Shown here: one piece after another, positions 1 to 7,535 of the stretch
Position numbering within the stretch: the first letter of the stretch is position 1
Layout: each line of letters opens with the position of its first letter
Virus record (IMG/VR): IMGVR_UViG_3300047508_000287
Coordinates: 1-32,844 of that record
Source of the DNA: a virus
Length of the DNA: 32,844 bases
Direction: 5' to 3' (one strand)
Notes under the pieces: model-generated
Database searches by the model: none
The model's input: only the letters and a program-made list of their open reading frames with translations
Told to the model about the DNA's origin: nothing
Made by a program: the position numbers and the translations under genes

Positions 1-230
1 TGCCAGACGCGCCGCCTCCCAAGCGCGTCCACCGGCGCACGCAGGCCGAGCGTCTGCAGCAGCAGTACCAGAGCAAGCAGAACGTGGTCGACACGTGCAA
101 GGCGCGCGTGCAGACCCGCGAGGCAGAGCTCGCCGCTGCCCAGCGCGAGCTGCGCGTCACCGAGCAAGAGCTCGACCTCATCGGCCGCATGCTCGAGCTC
201 GCCCGCGCCCAGCAGGAGCTTTCGCAATGA
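1..230 (+). CDS. C-terminal end of a coiled-coil protein (partial)
   Basis: An open frame enters from the left edge (codons begin at base 3) and ends at TGA 228-230, giving 75 residues. The segment is rich in Gln, Glu, Arg, Ala and Leu with heptad-like spacing (for example EAELAAAQRELRVTEQELDL) and has no Gly or Pro after the first few residues, so it should form a long amphipathic helix or coiled coil. Its stop overlaps the ATG of the next gene (ATGA), which indicates translational coupling. The function cannot be read from this fragment; it could be a small phage structural or DNA-metabolism protein. Confidence 0.7.
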   Translation, partial: PDAPPPKRVHRRTQAERLQQQYQSKQNVVDTCKARVQTREAELAAAQRELRVTEQELDLIGRMLELARAQQELSQ

Positions 231-403
231 GCGGCGCGCAGCACTCTCACTCTCCCGAAGAGCGCGAGCAGCTGCGCGCCGAGGCGCTTGCGCTGCGCGA
301 ATACAACGCCAAGCAGCGGCGCCTGGCCAACCAAGCTCGCAAGAGCACCAAACGCCGCGCACGAAAGCGCGCACGCGACTACCGCAAGCGAGTCAGCCCA
401 TGA
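227..403 (+). CDS. Small basic protein of unknown function, 58 aa
   Basis: The gene starts at the ATG that overlaps the preceding stop by ATGA and ends overlapping the next start in the same way. The same frame stays open further upstream, but that extension runs over the coiled-coil gene, so the overlapping ATG is the better start. The product is helical, with an acidic N-terminal third (SPEEREQLRAEALALREY) and a very basic C-terminal half rich in Arg and Lys (KSTKRRARKRARDYRKR). Such a tail could bind nucleic acid, but that is inference. No family was recognised. Confidence 0.65.
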   Translation: MSGAQHSHSPEEREQLRAEALALREYNAKQRRLANQARKSTKRRARKRARDYRKRVSP

Positions 404-921
404 TGGCAGCCTGCCCAGCGCCGCGACGCCGCGCGCCATCGCGCAAGCTCCGCGCCCTGCGCGAGCACCTGACGGTCGTGCGCGTGCGTGCGTCGTACGG
501 CCTGGCGCGGCGCGTGAGCATCCCGGACGGGCACCCCGGCGCGCTCAGCTGGGAGCGCGCGTCGTGGACCGACGACGACGCGGCGTGGTTCGTGACGGCG
601 GCGCATCCGGGCGGGCTGACGCAGGAGCAGGTCGCAGTCGTCATGGGCATCACGGCCGGGCGCGTGAGCCAGCTCGAGCACGCCGCGCTCGAGAAGCTGC
701 GCGTCGGCCTCGAAGCCATCCTCGCAGCGTTCGCGCCGAGCCAGCTTGAGCAGGAGCTTGGCGAGGTGCTCGAGCCGGAGGACCTCTTGCTCGGGATGTT
801 CGCGCTGTTCGACAGACATCGACGCGCTGAGGCGCTTGCTGCTGCGGGACTGATTTACGCAGACGCAGCGCCTTATGACCCCGACCTACGAACGCAGTCC
901 CACCACCCACACGCGCCATGA
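400..921 (+). CDS. Sigma-70 region 4-like helix-turn-helix protein
   Basis: A 173-residue protein with two in-frame ATGs at 400 and 403; the first overlaps the previous stop. Residues about 73-105 (GLTQEQVAVVMGITAGRVSQ, followed by LEHAALEKLR) have the spacing and key residues of the sigma-70 region 4 helix-turn-helix: a TQEQVA first helix, a GIT turn, a RVSQLE recognition helix and an ALEKLR end. No region 2 is visible, so it is probably not a complete sigma factor. It lies immediately upstream of the terminase genes with 4-base overlaps on both sides, and could be a late-gene regulator or a DNA-recognition partner in packaging. The HTH is clear; the role is inference. Confidence 0.7.
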   Translation: MMAACPAPRRRAPSRKLRALREHLTVVRVRASYGLARRVSIPDGHPGALSWERASWTDDDAAWFVTAAHPGGLTQEQVAVVMGITAGRVSQLEHAALEKLRVGLEAILAAFAPSQLEQELGEVLEPEDLLLGMFALFDRHRRAEALAAAGLIYADAAPYDPDLRTQSHHPHAP

Positions 922-1322
922 GCAAGAACCTCTACAACGAAGACCTGCGCGCGCGCGTCTGCCAGCTCATCACTGCAGGCATCGACGAACTCGATGCGTT
1001 TGGCGTCGAGGGCATCTCGCGCACGACCTTCTTTCGCTGGAAGGCGGAAGCCAAGGAAGGCGTCGAGCCGTACGCGTCGCTCTGGGTGGACGTCGAGCAG
1101 GCAGCGTCCAAGCGCAACACGACGCTTACGTTCTGGGCGATGCGCGCCGCGAAGGCCGGCAACATCGAGGCGATCTTCAAGCAGCTGCGCGCGCACCGAC
1201 CTGACCTGTACAACGACAAGCAGCGCGTCGAGCTGAGCGGCCCCAACGGCGGGCCCATCACGGCGGGCATTCGCTACGTCGTGCACGTACCCGAGGACGA
1301 ACCCGAGGAGCAGGACCCATGA
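918..1322 (+). CDS. terS: Probable terminase small subunit
   Basis: A 134-residue protein directly before the large terminase. The N-terminal part contains a helix-turn-helix with a Thr-Thr-Phe-Phe-x-Trp-Lys signature at about residues 35-43 (ISRTTFFRWKAEAKEG), as seen in phage small terminases that recognise the packaging site. It is followed by an amphipathic helical region (residues 50-95) suited to oligomerisation. The C-terminus has RPDLYNDKQRVELSGPNGG, a style common in small terminase and Nu1-like proteins. In the holoenzyme the small subunit binds phage DNA and stimulates the ATPase and nuclease of the large subunit. ATG 918 overlaps the upstream stop. Confidence 0.8.
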   Translation: MSKNLYNEDLRARVCQLITAGIDELDAFGVEGISRTTFFRWKAEAKEGVEPYASLWVDVEQAASKRNTTLTFWAMRAAKAGNIEAIFKQLRAHRPDLYNDKQRVELSGPNGGPITAGIRYVVHVPEDEPEEQDP

Positions 1323-1468
1323 TCAACCTACGCAACGTGCTTGTCGTGCTGCTGCTGCTCGTGCTCATCGCGCACTTCTGGCACGGCGGCATCCCGCTCG
1401 CGTTCAGCGGCACGCTCGGTGCGGTGCTCTTGCTGCTGCTCATCCTGGTGCTGGTCGGCGCGCTGTGA
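1319..1468 (+). CDS. 49-aa double membrane-span protein
   Basis: A short gene between the small and large terminase, joined to both by 4-base overlaps (ATGA at 1319, GTGA at 1465). The product has two hydrophobic stretches, about residues 6-21 and 33-49, separated by a loop containing His, Trp and Gly-Gly. It should be a hairpin in the inner membrane. Small two-span phage proteins can act as holins or superinfection factors, but nothing here identifies one and no endolysin is adjacent. The tight coupling to both terminase genes supports it being real. Confidence 0.6.
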   Translation: MINLRNVLVVLLLLVLIAHFWHGGIPLAFSGTLGAVLLLLLILVLVGAL

Positions 1469-2859
1469 CCAGCGAGGCCACCGTCGAGGAGGTGCACGTC
1501 CGGCTCAATCCAGGGCCGCAGACCGCCGCCGTGGCGTCGTCTGCAGACATCACCTTGTTTGGCGGGGCGGCGGGCGGCGGCAAGAGCTTCTCGACGCTGT
1601 TCCGCTTCGGCCTGCACGCTGCGCGTTACGAGAAATACTACGGCGCGATCTTCCGGCGCGAGATGCCGCAGGTCACGATGGGCGGCGGCATCTGGGAAGA
1701 GTCGATGAGCATGTACCCGATGTGGTCTGCTCGCCCGAACCTCTCGACGCACGAGTGGCGCTTTCCCGAGACGCGCTCGCTCATCCAGCTGCGCGGTCTG
1801 CAGCACGCCAAGGACGTCATCGACTACGCCGGCGCGCAGTTCACGGAGTTTGCCTTCGAGGAGGCAACGCTGATGGAGGAGACGCAGTTCTGGTTCATGT
1901 ACTCGCGTCTGCGCTCGACGTGCGGCATGCGCCCGCGCTGCTTTCTGACCTGCAACCCCGACCCCGACAGCTGGGTCGCCAGGATGGTCAAGTGGTGGAT
2001 CGGCGAGGACGGCTACGCCATCCGCGAGCGCGCAGGCGTCAAGCGCTACTTCGTGCGCGACGGCGACGAGCTGGTCTGGGGCGACACGGCCGACGAGGTG
2101 CGTGACCGCGCCGCGCACGTGCTGCGCCGCCCGCGCGCCACCAGGCCGCAGAGCTGCCGGTTCATCCCGGCGATGCTCGCCGATAACCCCAAGGGCGACC
2201 CCGACTACGAGACCAAGCTCATGGCGCTGTCGCTCGTCGAGCGCATGCGCCTGCTCGGCGGCAACTGGAAGATCCGCCCGGCTGCAGGCACGGTGTTCAA
2301 GCGCGTGTGGTTCGAGATTATCGACCACCTGCCGCACGACGTCATCGCGACGAGCCGAGGCTGGGACCTTGCGGCGACGCAGCCGAGCACCGACAACAAG
2401 GAGCCTGACTGGACGCGCGGCGTGAAGATGAGCCGGCACGCGTCGGGGCTGTTCGTCGTGCAGAACGTCAAGAGCCTCAGAGACCGCCCCTACGCCGTCG
2501 AGCAGCTCGTGCACAGGACGACGCGCGAGGACGGGCGCGAGTGCCGCCAGGCGATGTGGCAGGACCCTGGCGGCGCCGGCAAGAGCGAGGCGCAGCGCTT
2601 CCTCCGCGAGCTCGCCGGCTGGGACGTGCGCATTGCCGTCGCGAGCGAGAACAAGCTCACGTACGCCAAGCCGGTCAGCGCGCAGGCCGAAGGCGGCAAC
2701 ATGAAGCTGCTGCGCGGCGACTGGAACGAGAGCTACCTCAACGAGCTCGAGGCGTTTCCTGACGGCGCCAAAAAAGACCAGGTCGACGCGACCAGCCGCG
2801 CCTTCCTCGACCTGACCACGAGCGTCACGCCGACGCCCTTCTACGTGCCCGGACTTTAG
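1465..2859 (+). CDS. terL: Terminase large subunit (packaging ATPase and nuclease)
   Basis: A 464-residue protein starting at a GTG that overlaps the preceding stop. The N-terminal ATPase domain has Walker A at residues 33-41 (GGAAGGGKS), a Walker B strand ending in acidic residues E132-E133 (FTEFAFEEA), and coupling motif LTCNP at 161-165. The C-terminal RNase H-like nuclease shows the three expected acidic positions: D301 in RGWDLA, D367 in WQDPGGAGKSE, and D438/D441 in KKDQVDATSRA. The enzyme translocates DNA into the prohead through the portal and cuts the concatemer. The length is normal for the family and all core motifs are present, so it should be active. Confidence 0.95.
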   Translation: MTSEATVEEVHVRLNPGPQTAAVASSADITLFGGAAGGGKSFSTLFRFGLHAARYEKYYGAIFRREMPQVTMGGGIWEESMSMYPMWSARPNLSTHEWRFPETRSLIQLRGLQHAKDVIDYAGAQFTEFAFEEATLMEETQFWFMYSRLRSTCGMRPRCFLTCNPDPDSWVARMVKWWIGEDGYAIRERAGVKRYFVRDGDELVWGDTADEVRDRAAHVLRRPRATRPQSCRFIPAMLADNPKGDPDYETKLMALSLVERMRLLGGNWKIRPAAGTVFKRVWFEIIDHLPHDVIATSRGWDLAATQPSTDNKEPDWTRGVKMSRHASGLFVVQNVKSLRDRPYAVEQLVHRTTREDGRECRQAMWQDPGGAGKSEAQRFLRELAGWDVRIAVASENKLTYAKPVSAQAEGGNMKLLRGDWNESYLNELEAFPDGAKKDQVDATSRAFLDLTTSVTPTPFYVPGL

Positions 2860-2870
2860 GAGACACCGCC

Positions 2871-4445
2871 ATGCCCTACGCATCCACCAAAGACGCCCTC
2901 GAAGCCAAGCGCGACGGCTACCTGCTCGAGCTCGAGTGGCATCAGTTTCTGCTCGACAGCTACACCGGCGCAGGCGGCTACCTCGGCCGCATCAAGCAGG
3001 ACGCCGCCGGCTTCTGGGGCATCGTCACGCAGACCTACAGCAAGTTCGCAACGCTCAGCAAGAGCGTGGTCGAGTCGTCGCACAGCTACCTCGACCGCTT
3101 CAACGCCGAGGACGCCATCAAGTACCAGCGCCGCGTCGACGTCGCGCACTACCTGAACTACGTCGAGCCGACGACCGCGATCAAGGTCGGGTACATCGCT
3201 CGCAAGCCGCACAAGCGAAACAACGTGCCGCCCGAGGTGCTCGATTGGATCGAGCGCACCGGCTACGACAAGGACCTGCGGAGGCGCGCGCTCGTCACGG
3301 CGGTGCTCGGGTGGTTTCCCTTGCTGGTCGACCTGCCGAGCTCGCCGCGCGAGGCGCTGACGGTCGAGCAGACCGGCAAGCTCGAGCCGTACGTCGTGCT
3401 CAACCTGCCCTGCCATCTGTTCGACTACGAGCTCGACGACGACGGCGCGTTCGTCTGGGCGAAGCTCGGCGTCACGTTCACGCGCAAGCCCGCATGGGAC
3501 CAGGACGCGGAGCGGGTCACGCGCTACACGGTCTGGACGCGCGCCGACTGGACGGTCTACGAGGTCAGCGGCGACGTCGTCGGCGCGCCGCAGACCGGCA
3601 CGCACGCGTTCGGCGCGGTGCCCATCGTGTCGTGGCGTGCAGACACGAGCGTCGAGGACAGCGTCAAGGCCAAGAGCATCAACGCCAACATCGCGCTCGA
3701 GTGCCGGCGTCTGTTCAACCTGGTCAGCGAGATGGACGAGCACCTGCGCTGCCAGGTGTTCGCGCAGCTGGTCTGGCCGGGCGCAGCGCCTGCCGCGAAC
3801 AACACGGGCACGGGCGGCGTCACCACGGGGCTGGTCATCAGCGACCAAGCCAAGGTGGTGCCGTTCTACCTCGCGCCGCCTGCGTCGGTCGCTGCGACGC
3901 TCGAGGAGCGCATCACCAGCACCATCATCGAGATCTACCGCATCAGCGGCGTCGAGTACGCCAAGGCCAGCGGCGTCACCACGAGCGCGCAGAGCAAAGA
4001 GGTCGAGTTCGAAAAGACCAACGTGGCCATCGTGTCGCTCGCGCAGGCGCTGGCGCGTGCCGACCGCGACACGCTCATCCTGGTGGGGCGCGGGCTTGGC
4101 GTCGCGGAGGAAGCGCTGCAGAGCATTGAGTGCACGGCGCACGAGAGCTACGCGGACGCAGCGCTCGGCGACGAGCTTGACCAGGTGACGCAGGCATTGC
4201 AGCTCGACATCGGGCGGCAGGCCAAGATCGAGCTGCTGCAGCGCCTCGTGCAGAAGCTTCTGCCTGGCCTTGCCAGCGACACCAAGCAGACCATCGACAG
4301 CGAGATCGAGGACGAGGTCGACCAGGCCGAGAAGGACAAGGAAGCGCTTACGTCGCAGCTCACCGAGGGGCAGCCCGACGAGACGCCGCCGCCTGACGAG
4401 GAGACGCCCCCGCCGCCCGCGAGCGGCCAGCAGGAGGCTGCCTGA
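2871..4445 (+). CDS. Portal protein
   Basis: A 524-residue protein following the terminase by 11 bases, with a good ribosome binding site (AGGAGAC) before ATG 2871. Its position, length and architecture fit a dodecameric portal: a mixed alpha/beta body with Trp- and Tyr-rich strands around residues 170-260, a long helical stretch around 340-400 (SVAATLEERITSTIIEIYRI), and a flexible acidic/proline C-terminus (DEETPPPPASGQQ). The portal forms the DNA entry channel of the capsid and docks the terminase. The stop overlaps the next ATG by one base (TGATG). Confidence 0.88.
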   Translation: MPYASTKDALEAKRDGYLLELEWHQFLLDSYTGAGGYLGRIKQDAAGFWGIVTQTYSKFATLSKSVVESSHSYLDRFNAEDAIKYQRRVDVAHYLNYVEPTTAIKVGYIARKPHKRNNVPPEVLDWIERTGYDKDLRRRALVTAVLGWFPLLVDLPSSPREALTVEQTGKLEPYVVLNLPCHLFDYELDDDGAFVWAKLGVTFTRKPAWDQDAERVTRYTVWTRADWTVYEVSGDVVGAPQTGTHAFGAVPIVSWRADTSVEDSVKAKSINANIALECRRLFNLVSEMDEHLRCQVFAQLVWPGAAPAANNTGTGGVTTGLVISDQAKVVPFYLAPPASVAATLEERITSTIIEIYRISGVEYAKASGVTTSAQSKEVEFEKTNVAIVSLAQALARADRDTLILVGRGLGVAEEALQSIECTAHESYADAALGDELDQVTQALQLDIGRQAKIELLQRLVQKLLPGLASDTKQTIDSEIEDEVDQAEKDKEALTSQLTEGQPDETPPPDEETPPPPASGQQEAA

Positions 4446-4768
4446 TGCTTACCGCGACCATGACGCTCGACGAGCTTGAGGTGCTCGAGCAGCAGGCGCA
4501 CGCGGCGCGTAGCGTGACGATGCCTGACACGTACTTCTCGGTGCTGGTGCCGGGCGACGCGCTGCTCAAGCTCGTCGCGACGCAGCGCGCGGTCGAGCTC
4601 TTGCGCGCGCACGCGGGCTGCGCGCACATCATTCGCACGCTGCGCACCGACCGCGACGACTGGGCGTACGATGAGCAGCAGGGCCTGGAGGAGTACCCCG
4701 GCGAGGCACGGGCGAACCGCGAGGCGTACGACCTGCTGCTCCTGCTGCTCGAGGAGGCGCCGCGATGA
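4445..4768 (+). CDS. Hypothetical helical protein, 107 aa
   Basis: Starts at the ATG that shares its A with the portal stop, and ends with an ATGA overlap into the next gene. The product is mostly helical and acidic towards the C-terminus (YDEQQGLEEYPGEARANREA), with a leucine-rich end (YDLLLLLLEEAPR). There is no signal peptide or membrane span. No family was recognised. It belongs to the run of small genes between portal and minor head protein. Confidence 0.7.
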   Translation: MLTATMTLDELEVLEQQAHAARSVTMPDTYFSVLVPGDALLKLVATQRAVELLRAHAGCAHIIRTLRTDRDDWAYDEQQGLEEYPGEARANREAYDLLLLLLEEAPR

Positions 4769-4920
4769 GGCACAGCCGCGAGGACGAGGTGCTGCGCATC
4801 GGCTGCGCGTTCGCGCTGGCGGTGTTCGTGCTGGTGTTCATTGCGTGCCTGCCGTGGATCGACGAGCTGGTCGGCGAGGTCGAGCAGCTCGAGCGCGACC
4901 ACGCGGAGTCGAGCCGATGA
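4765..4920 (+). CDS. 51-aa single membrane-span protein
   Basis: A short gene with ATGA overlaps on both sides. The product has a charged N-terminus (MRHSREDE), one hydrophobic span at about residues 10-30 (GCAFALAVFVLVFIACLPW) and a short acidic, heptad-like C-terminal helix (LVGEVEQLERDHAESS). This is the form of a small bitopic inner-membrane protein. A spanin or holin partner is possible but unsupported: there is no lipobox and no lysis gene nearby. Confidence 0.6.
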   Translation: MRHSREDEVLRIGCAFALAVFVLVFIACLPWIDELVGEVEQLERDHAESSR

Positions 4921-5159
4921 GACTTGCGCGCGTACGGCTCGAGGTGGTCTGGCACGCCGCGTGGGTCGGCCTGTTCTGGGACATCGCGCCGGTCGCCGGC
5001 CAGCTCGTCATCGTCGAGACGCGCAACGTGCACGGCGTGCGGGTCAAGCGCCTGGTGCACCCGCGACACCTGCACGTGTACCTCTGCCTGATTCCGTTCG
5101 TGGCGCTGCACGTCGAGTTCGCGCTCGGGCTGCGACACGAAGAGAAAGACGAGCCATGA
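4917..5159 (+). CDS. Hypothetical 80-aa protein with hydrophobic segments
   Basis: ATG 4917 overlaps the preceding stop. The product has hydrophobic stretches at residues about 9-33 (VVWHAAWVGLFWDIAPVAG) and 54-70 (LHVYLCLIPFVALHVEF), separated by a basic segment containing a HPRH motif. It could be membrane-associated, although the spans are short and contain charges and His. No family was recognised. It is coupled to the next gene by an ATGA overlap. Confidence 0.6.
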   Translation: MRLARVRLEVVWHAAWVGLFWDIAPVAGQLVIVETRNVHGVRVKRLVHPRHLHVYLCLIPFVALHVEFALGLRHEEKDEP

Positions 5160-5506
5160 GCCAGTCCTGGACCATCAGCATGGGCGACTACCCGGCCGGC
5201 TTCGAGAACGCGCGTCTGCTCGTCGCGACGTTCCTCGGCATGTCGATGGTCGTCGCGTGCGACAGCTTCGACACGACCTTCACCGTCATGCTCGAGGCAG
5301 ACGACGGCACGTGTCCGGTCGAGGTCACGCCCGCGTCGTTCGCGAGCGTCGCGGTCTCGTGCGCAGCCGTGCGCCGGCAGCCTCGTAAGCCGCTCATCGT
5401 GCTGCAGCGACGCGACGCTGACAGACCGTTCTCGTTCGTTCAGTTCGCCGACGCGGACGAGGCGAGCGTGCTCTTGACGCAGGCGCAAAGGGAGACCCAT
5501 GAATGA
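5156..5506 (+). CDS. Hypothetical protein, 116 aa
   Basis: The start is the ATG overlapping the upstream stop. An upstream extension of this frame exists, but it only runs over the preceding genes. The product looks beta-rich, with alternating hydrophobic strands (LLVATFLGMSMVVACD, FTVMLEADDGTCPVEVTP) and two Cys within residues 35-55. It has no signal peptide. The function is unknown. It overlaps the next gene by eight bases. Confidence 0.6.
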   Translation: MSQSWTISMGDYPAGFENARLLVATFLGMSMVVACDSFDTTFTVMLEADDGTCPVEVTPASFASVAVSCAAVRRQPRKPLIVLQRRDADRPFSFVQFADADEASVLLTQAQRETHE

Positions 5507-6002
5507 CACCGTAGACGCCGACTTCGACCAGCTCGACCACGCGCTGCTCAGCGGGCAGCTCACCACCGACCGGCTCGCCGCGCTGCAGCCGCGCACGCAG
5601 TGGACGCGCATCGAGACGCACCCCGAGATACTCGCGCAGCCGTACGTCGTCGCGCTCGGCACGTACCTCGAGCCGCGCAGGGACGGCCTGCGCGCCATCG
5701 TCACGCTCGACCTGGCGTCTGACGTAGGCGCGGGCGACTGGCTGCACCTGAGCGTCTCGCGCGAGCGCAGGCTGCCGACCTGGGGCGACCTTGTCACGAC
5801 GCGCGACATGCTCGGCTACGAGGAGCTGTACTTCCTGCAGCAGCTGCCGCCGCGTCGCTACTGGCTCAACGTGCACCCGTACTGCCTGCACCTCTTGCAC
5901 CGGCTCGACCAGGACGCTGTGCCGCGCGTGTTCTGGGAGGGGCAGGAGGGCGGCGACGGGAGCAACTACAAGCATGGGCGCCAGAACGGCAGGCGTGCTT
6001 AG
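5499..6002 (+). CDS. DUF7694-like phage protein
   Basis: A 167-residue protein with ATG 5499 preceded by GGGAG. Residues 80-135 carry a pattern I associate with the DUF7694 family of phage proteins: a WLHLSVSRERRLPTWGDL segment, a short helix, then LQQLPP and a NVHPYCLHLLHRLD motif. The conserved Trp, Ser-Arg, HPxCLHL and Asp are all present. The biochemical role of this family is not known to me. It is the last gene of the packaging operon before a promoter-like element and a change of gene content. The family name is from memory of the motif. Confidence 0.7.
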   Translation: MNDTVDADFDQLDHALLSGQLTTDRLAALQPRTQWTRIETHPEILAQPYVVALGTYLEPRRDGLRAIVTLDLASDVGAGDWLHLSVSRERRLPTWGDLVTTRDMLGYEELYFLQQLPPRRYWLNVHPYCLHLLHRLDQDAVPRVFWEGQEGGDGSNYKHGRQNGRRA

Positions 6003-6007
6003 CAGGC

Positions 6008-6026
6008 GGTGGGGAAATGTTATAGG
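6008..6026 (+). promoter_or_regulatory. Candidate promoter (extended -10 type)
   Basis: The intergenic sequence contains TGTTATAGG preceded by GGGGAAA. This resembles an extended -10 element (TGnTATAAT) and also the core GGGG(G)CTTGTTATTG shared by the two 43-44 base elements at 10955 and 31833. It sits about 60 bases before the ATG of the next gene, at the point where gene content changes. No convincing -35 hexamer is visible. Promoter function is inference. Confidence 0.35.
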
Positions 6027-6083
6027 CGCGAAACGGCATGGTGTACTCGTGGTCAAGCAATACAGCAGCGCGAGGACAAGGGC

Positions 6084-6644
6084 ATGAGAACATACCGAGC
6101 AACGATCAGGGGCCTGTCGCCCTACTCTCAGTCGCGTCACCACGACGCCGAGTGCCTGGATAAAGAGGGCAAGGACGCGTACGAGCTGCGGACCTGGCGC
6201 GAGCGCATGCACGTCAATGCCCGCGGCGAGGTGTTCATCCCGCCGATGAGCCTGAAGAACTGCCTGGCTGAAGCCGCGAAGTTTCTGAGCGTGCCGATCA
6301 AGGGCAAGGGCAAGGCCACGTACACGAAGCACTTCGAGGCGGGCATCATGGTGCTCGACCAGATCTCCCTCGGCATCAAGGCGCAGGACGTTCCGCGCGA
6401 GGCGCTCTTTGTTCCGGCCGATGGCGTGCGCGGGTCTGGCAAACGCGTCACCAGATTCTTTGGCCGCATCGAGAACTGGGGCGGCGAGTTCGAGATCATG
6501 GTGCTCGACGAGACCATCACCAAGGACGTGCTCGAACTGCACCTGCGCGAGGCAGGCAGCCTGATCGGCATCGGACGCTTTCGCCCGCGCAACAACGGCT
6601 ACTACGGGCGCTTCGCTGTCGACGCGCTCGAGCAAGTGTCATGA
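6084..6644 (+). CDS. RAMP/Cas7-like phage protein (putative RNA-binding fold)
   Basis: A 186-residue protein. I chose ATG 6084 rather than the upstream in-frame GTG at 6009 because it is preceded by a purine-rich GAGGACAAGGG and begins a beta strand (MRTYRATIRGLSPYSQSR). Three features recall CRISPR Cas7/Csm3-type RAMP proteins: the N-terminal strand ending in SPYSQSR, the segment FIPPMSLKNCLAEAAKFL (compare the IPGSSLKGALR helix of RAMPs), and the C-terminal glycine-rich motif GIGRFRPRNNGYYGRF preceded by a strand and a helix. No Cas genes or CRISPR repeats accompany it. It overlaps the next gene by ATGA. The resemblance is a motif-level impression; the function is unknown. Confidence 0.6.
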   Translation: MRTYRATIRGLSPYSQSRHHDAECLDKEGKDAYELRTWRERMHVNARGEVFIPPMSLKNCLAEAAKFLSVPIKGKGKATYTKHFEAGIMVLDQISLGIKAQDVPREALFVPADGVRGSGKRVTRFFGRIENWGGEFEIMVLDETITKDVLELHLREAGSLIGIGRFRPRNNGYYGRFAVDALEQVS

Positions 6645-7141
6645 GCCAGGTCGTCGTCGTACGGCGCGCCGGCTTGTCTCAGCAGTTGATGACGCGGTTG
6701 CGCGCAGCCGCCATCGGAGACGTCGTAACGTGGGAGGAGCTCGAGGCGCTGACAGGGCAGACGCGCAAAGCGGTTCAGGACATGGTGATCGACGCCAAGA
6801 AGGTGCTGCTTGTCGACGACAAGATGCACTACCGCACCGTCACCTCAGTGGGCGTGGAGCGCATCGGCTTTGCGACTGTCGTGCACGAAGAGCTACCGGC
6901 ACGGCGTCAGCGCATCGGCGCAGCAGCCGGCCGCATGGTGCTCACGACGCAGAACATCATCGTCGAGGGTCTGAGCAAGGACGACCGCGATCAGGTTTAC
7001 CTGCACCAGACACTCGGAGGGCTGACGCAGTCGATTTGCGCGAACGAAAGCGTCAGGCGTCTGCGCGCAAGCGTGAGCGACTGCGAGACGGTCGCACCAC
7101 TCTCTCCGCGAGAAGCTGCAGAGCGGCTCTTTGCAAAGTGA
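6641..7141 (+). CDS. Hypothetical protein with winged-helix-like N-terminus
   Basis: A 166-residue protein coupled to the RAMP-like gene by an ATGA overlap, so the two form one unit. Residues about 27-68 read as a winged helix: a TWEELEALTGQTRKAVQDMV helix-turn-helix, then a strand pair around VLLVDDKMHYRTV. A second, helical half contains LTTQNIIVEGLSKDDRDQVY and ends in a basic helix. Codons are somewhat less GC-biased than in the head genes. No family was recognised. The partner relationship with the RAMP-like protein suggests a nucleic-acid-related role; that is inference. Confidence 0.6.
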   Translation: MSQVVVVRRAGLSQQLMTRLRAAAIGDVVTWEELEALTGQTRKAVQDMVIDAKKVLLVDDKMHYRTVTSVGVERIGFATVVHEELPARRQRIGAAAGRMVLTTQNIIVEGLSKDDRDQVYLHQTLGGLTQSICANESVRRLRASVSDCETVAPLSPREAAERLFAK

Positions 7142-7249
7142 GCGTAGCAACGCGTAGCTAGGCGTGGCCTGTCACAGCGAGACGGCGCATGGCGCGACGA
7201 TGCAGAGCGCAGCAGTGCGAAGCAAGACAAGGAGCAGTACCAAGTTTTT

Positions 7250-7274
7250 CACGTTCGCGAGGACGTGTGTTTTT
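7250..7274 (+). terminator. Rho-independent terminator, repeat copy 1
   Basis: CACGTTCGCGAGGACGTG folds into a 7-bp stem (CACGTTC with GGACGTG, one T-G wobble) closed by a GCGA tetraloop of the GNRA class. TGTTTTT follows. It lies about 110 bases after the stop of the winged-helix gene and would end the 6084-7141 transcript. Confidence 0.7.
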
Positions 7275-7391
7275 GCGCGGCACGACTGTGCATGGCTTGG
7301 CGTGGCAATGCGAGGCCGTACATGGCGCGGTAACGCGGGGACGGGGCAAGGCACGACGCAGCAGAACAAGACAAGGGCAGTACCAAGTTTT

Positions 7392-7418
7392 CACGTTCGC
7401 GAGGACGTGTGTTTTTTT
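7392..7418 (+). terminator. Rho-independent terminator, repeat copy 2
   Basis: The hairpin is identical to copy 1 (7-bp stem, GCGA loop) and is followed by an uninterrupted run of seven T at 7412-7418. It is the strongest terminator of the array. Confidence 0.75.
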
Positions 7419-7509
7419 GCAAGGCTGGGTCTCGCGTGTTTGTGAGCGGCGTGGCGTGGTGGGGCATGGCTGGGCGCAGCAGAGCAAGACAAGGGCAGTA
7501 CCAAGTTTT

Positions 7510-7535
7510 CACGTCTGCACTGCGGGCGTGTTGTT
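7510..7535 (+). terminator. Diverged hairpin, repeat copy 3
   Basis: CACGTCTGC ACT GCGGGCGTG forms a 9-bp stem with two T-G wobbles and a three-base loop. The inner stem and loop differ from copies 1 and 2, yet pairing is kept, which suggests selection for structure. The following tract (TTGTTAGG) is too weak for a good intrinsic terminator. Confidence 0.5.

Noticed and set aside
1258-2883. Long minus-strand open frame of 541 codons opposite terL
   Set aside because: It is the antisense shadow of the terminase gene in a GC-rich genome: Arg/Ala/Val/Leu-rich sequence without domains or a binding site. Similar shadows at 2856-4142, 10402-12027, 15742-17484, 20089-21840, 25370-26884 and 30349-31713 were rejected for the same reason.
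6009-6083. Upstream GTG start for the RAMP-like gene, 25 residues longer
   Set aside because: The extension has no strand or helix character, overlaps the promoter-like element, and the ATG at 6084 has a purine-rich binding site.
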